Shown here piece by piece: positions 61,056-64,000 of a DNA stretch of 64,000 nt. Made by a program: the position numbers and the translations under genes. Position 1 is the stretch's first letter, and every line of letters starts with the position of its first letter. A model generated the notes under the pieces. That model did no database searches. It saw nothing but the letters and a program-made list of their open reading frames with translations, and was not told the origin of the DNA. This DNA is from Datisca glomerata (Eukaryota; Streptophyta; Magnoliopsida; Cucurbitales; Datiscaceae): contig QANY01003900.1 of assembly GCA_003255025.1 (NCBI GenBank), positions 2,090,690 to 2,154,689 of the forward strand, written 5' to 3'.

Positions 61056-61496
61056 GTACTTCTACCTCATGCATTATATTGATCATGTTCAAAACATGTT
61101 CACGCACATAAATACCTTTCTTCATCTTAGTAGTCATTTAGCTCCTAGTAGCTCATGACGACTTTGACCAGACTGCTGCCGAAACATTGCTTGTAAAGAT
61201 TCCATAATCTCATAGACAGTTTTCATGCTTTCATGTTTGGTTCTCGGAACATCATTCATGCTCATAAGCATGTAGTATTTAGGTTTGTTGTTGGATTGAG
61301 TCCAAACATCAAATTTCTCGCTAACATTCTTAGGGGCATTGGCAGCGGGCTTCTCAGGACATTCCTCAGTAATAACAAATTTGTAGTTCTCACAAATTAA
61401 CATCAAGCTTAAATTTGACTTCCATCTTATGAAATTATCACCATTTAATTTCTCAACTGCAAGTAAAACAGTAATATGGTTGCCCATGGTAGACAT
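61035..61496 (-). pseudogene. Copia gag fragment
   Basis: 120-codon frame starting MSTMGNHITVLLAVEKLNG, then DNFIRWKSNLSLML and VWTQSNNKPKYYMLMSMND, a typical plant copia gag start with its own Met. After a stop the next gag segment continues to about 61035 (VREHVLNMINIMHE), where it fuses to the integrase core. The rest of gag, the zinc knuckle, the protease and the pre-integrase are deleted at this junction. Confidence 0.85.
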
Positions 61497-63420
61497 AATA
61501 ATAACTAAAAATTAAAACATACATAATTCAATACAATTGAAATAAATATCAAGAATTCGAAAAGTAAAAGTAATGTATTAATGCAATATATTAAACACAT
61601 AAATTTAATATTTAAAAATCTACGATAAGACAACCTAATAATTAATGTGCCGCATTTAGGTTGGTCAGATTAATTTTAGACTGTCTATGAGATATTCTCA
61701 TCCTTATTAATTAAAAATCAAAGCATCTCATATTTTCTCTTCTAATAATAAGCTATCACTTATTTGATTAAGTCACAATTATTCATTCAAAACTTAATTG
61801 TGATTTTGTGAGTGTGACCCATTATTTTAGATTCCATGACTTGATTTAACATTGGTATCGATACAGCTCGAAACCTTCCTTATGGAGATGAAAATAAAGT
61901 CATCTCGAGGCCCTCACTGTATCTCATGGTAGTGTACTAATAATGAAAATCATATGTTATATTGACATGTCAACCTTCTCCCACTCACTATTTTAGGATA
62001 ATATGTTTCTATTTTAACTAATCAATTAATTCTCAACTAATTATTAGTTAAAATAACCTTATGAATGTAAAATTAACAGTTAATCCAATATAACTGATCT
62101 AAGTTCATTTAACCTTATAAAGAGCCTAAGTCAAAATTAGGTGAACCAAGAATAACTAGTTAATAACATTCATCAAACGTTAATAAAACTCTTTTAATAA
62201 AGTCGGTTATTATAAATGTTATTATAGCCTTTAGAGTGGTGTGATTACCGAGTTTTAACTAATTAAAACCTAGCAATTTACTTGAAATTGATTTCTCAAA
62301 ATAATTCATATAAACATATTAGAGTTCAAATCAATCATGTTTCTACTAATGAGATGTATGATAAAATAAAACTGTGTGGGGTTTCATGTATGATATGTGA
62401 TCGACAATGCATAGTCATGTTATCAATCAAACTAATAAATATTTATTTAACAATTAAATAAACAAATGATAAACAGAGTGACTATTAGGTATTTCTAAAT
62501 TACAACTTTGAAAAAATAAAAATAATTATTAATAGGACTTCAAGAATACATATTTCCCAAATAGCTCCTTCTCCTCTAGAGGTCCATATTCGTAATCCTC
62601 AAGCTTTGATCAAAACCCTTTTAAATAGGATAAACTAGTTTTCTTAATTAAATAATCCATTATTATCCTTTTGAAATTAGTTGAATTTGATAGTCAAATA
62701 ACAATTTGATAACTCATCAAACTTGGATCAAACCCAATCAATTAATTAATTGTAATTTAAAAAAGGATAATTATCCTTTTAAAAATCAAATTTCAAATTT
62801 TAAAAATTCAAAAATTCAAAATTCAAAAATTCAAAATCAAAATTTAAACTTTAAAAGATAAGAATAGGATTTGGGTTTTCACGACACATCGCAGGTATAG
62901 GGTAACACTGTATCAGGGTTTCTGTTCCCTTGCAGTAACAAAATTTGCCTCCGATGAAAGGACTCTCCCACCGACGCCCCCATCTAATGCCAACAGTCCA
63001 ACCGCTGGAGTTCTTCATGGTTGTGCCACCTCCGACTGCAGGTGGCGTCGTGGATGCTGATTTTTCCGGCAGCGTTGCCACCGCTAGAGTACTGGCGGCG
63101 TCGGTGCCGGCATCAGAATTCCTTTTCTTTTCCTTTCCTCGTTTGTCCCGTGCGTTCTTCATCTTCTCGCGATCAGAATTTCACAACATGATGCTTGAGA
63201 AATTTAGAAAAATTCCTATGCCCAAATGACTTACACAAGATCTCGGGGAAAAATAAAGAACAAAATCTAAACCCAAAAGTCACTATATAATTAACAATTC
63301 ATCATTAACTATGCATTCGAAAAGTAAACAATCCATTCATTTCATACATATCAAAATATATATATTGTGAACGATGCAAGAACATCCACACAATATTTAA
63401 TATGCAAATATATAAAAACC
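61497..63420 (-). other. Long 5' leader of the copia element
   Basis: About 1.9 kb between the primer site and gag, mostly AT-rich with a simple TTCAAAA repeat near 62795-62850. A GC-richer island at 62940-63170 carries open frames on both strands (103 codons minus, 94 plus) without recognisable domains; it may be captured sequence. Confidence 0.45.
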
Positions 63421-63432
63421 ATTCTAATACCA
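63421..63432 (-). promoter_or_regulatory. tRNA-Met primer-binding site
   Basis: Inverted it reads TGGTATTAGAAT, one or two changes from the consensus TGGTATCAGAGC, and lies 12 bp inside the LTR end at 63445. Confidence 0.6.
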
Positions 63433-63444
63433 ATTATTAGAATT

Positions 63445-64000
63445 TGTGGCGATGCGCGACGAAAGGTGTGGTGGTGTTTTAAAAAAACTTTATAAAATGA
63501 TGAACGATCGCATCGTCACAGATCCCAAAATAAAAACTTTTTAATTGAAATTTTTTTTTTGAGATCCACACCATGATCTTCCAAGCCAATCCTCAAACAT
63601 ATTAAGACGTGTGTGGGCACGTAGAATGCATCGACGATACTTTTCTATCTCTAGATGTACTCAGCACATGAGATCTAGAATTTTTCGAGAATGATTAATT
63701 TGTGAGACAAAACTCTGATCGGAAAATATTTAAGTTCTTCACAGAGCTTTTGATTAACTTTTAATCTCAGAAAGTTTCACCCCTGATTGCGACTGTGTTT
63801 TTAGCACACTGAAGACAATAAAATAATATCAATATATTTTTAAGATAATGACATATCGGATTTTTATGGATAAAATAATAAATTAAATATAAGTGTGCAA
63901 TTGAAGTGAGACCCACTGCAATTGTAAATCATTACAGTGCCACAAGATGTTGTAGTGTGCCGTGAGGAGTCACAGTGCCTCATGACATTGTAGTTTTACG
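63445..64000 (-). mobile_element. 5' LTR of the copia element, cut by right edge
   Basis: On the minus strand it ends in GCCACA at 63445. It matches the inverse of 54690-55515 in several blocks, including CACGTAGAAT and CCCACACACGT-type strings and the GTGAGACCCACTGCAATTG block near 63910. The start lies outside the window. Confidence 0.65.

Overview
The window is nuclear DNA of a flowering plant, most likely a eudicot. It is AT-rich, its genes have several introns with GT/AG borders, and most of the rest is plant transposable elements (copia, Ty3/gypsy, LINE, MULE, TRIM, MITE) plus an endogenous pararetrovirus-like insertion. The species cannot be named from the sequence. Everything here was read by eye; no alignments or searches were run.

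Three host genes are supported, all on the + strand. (1) CDS 8385-11750, six coding exons, 276 codons: a one-pass membrane protein of a conserved, uncharacterised plant family. (2) CDS 14280-17283, six exons, 318 codons: a Rossmann-fold NAD(P)-binding protein of the RmlD / MAT2B-like extended SDR type. (3) CDS 44383-46479, two exons, 84 codons: a small one-helix protein resembling a plant mitochondrial complex I accessory subunit. Genes 1 and 2 are about 2.5 kb apart; gene 3 is separated from them by about 27 kb of nested repeats.

Layout: 1-943 copia-like LTR piece (minus). 1120-3650 dispersed repeat and MULE transposase remnant. 3875-5551 non-autonomous MULE with 9-bp duplicated flanks and a TRIM nested in it. 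6035-6992 MITE candidate. 7205-11940 gene 1. 12500-13793 array-bearing MULE-like element A. 14280-17283 gene 2. 17945-19380 SINE candidate and second copy of the dispersed repeat. 19790-23760 MULE-derived block with a MULE N-terminus, a zinc knuckle and a plant mobile domain (PMD) pseudogene. 24117-28423 nearly complete copia with both LTRs (minus). 29467-35400 rearranged pararetrovirus-like insertion with a head-to-head inverted arm. 35640-39500 element with inverted ends and a 5'-truncated LINE inside. 39511-41989 and 42025-44093 array-bearing elements B and C. 44158-46700 gene 3. 46880-50490 AT-rich sequence without recognisable genes. 50498-53400 decayed gypsy (minus). 53646-54148 MITE. 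54690-55515 LTR (plus). 55540-56206 gypsy fragment (plus). 56207-64000 copia (minus) with a duplicated integrase/RT section and its 5' LTR running off the right edge.

The most unusual feature is the family A/B/C. These are TIR elements with about 150-bp inverted ends and 8-9 bp target-site duplications. Their interiors carry arrays of a 21-nt near-palindrome (10-base arms CATCGTGTAG / CTACACGATG) repeated at spacings near 42-44 and 31 bp. Copies of this family end about 490 bp upstream of gene 2 and about 290 bp upstream of gene 3, so they form part of the promoter regions of two host genes.
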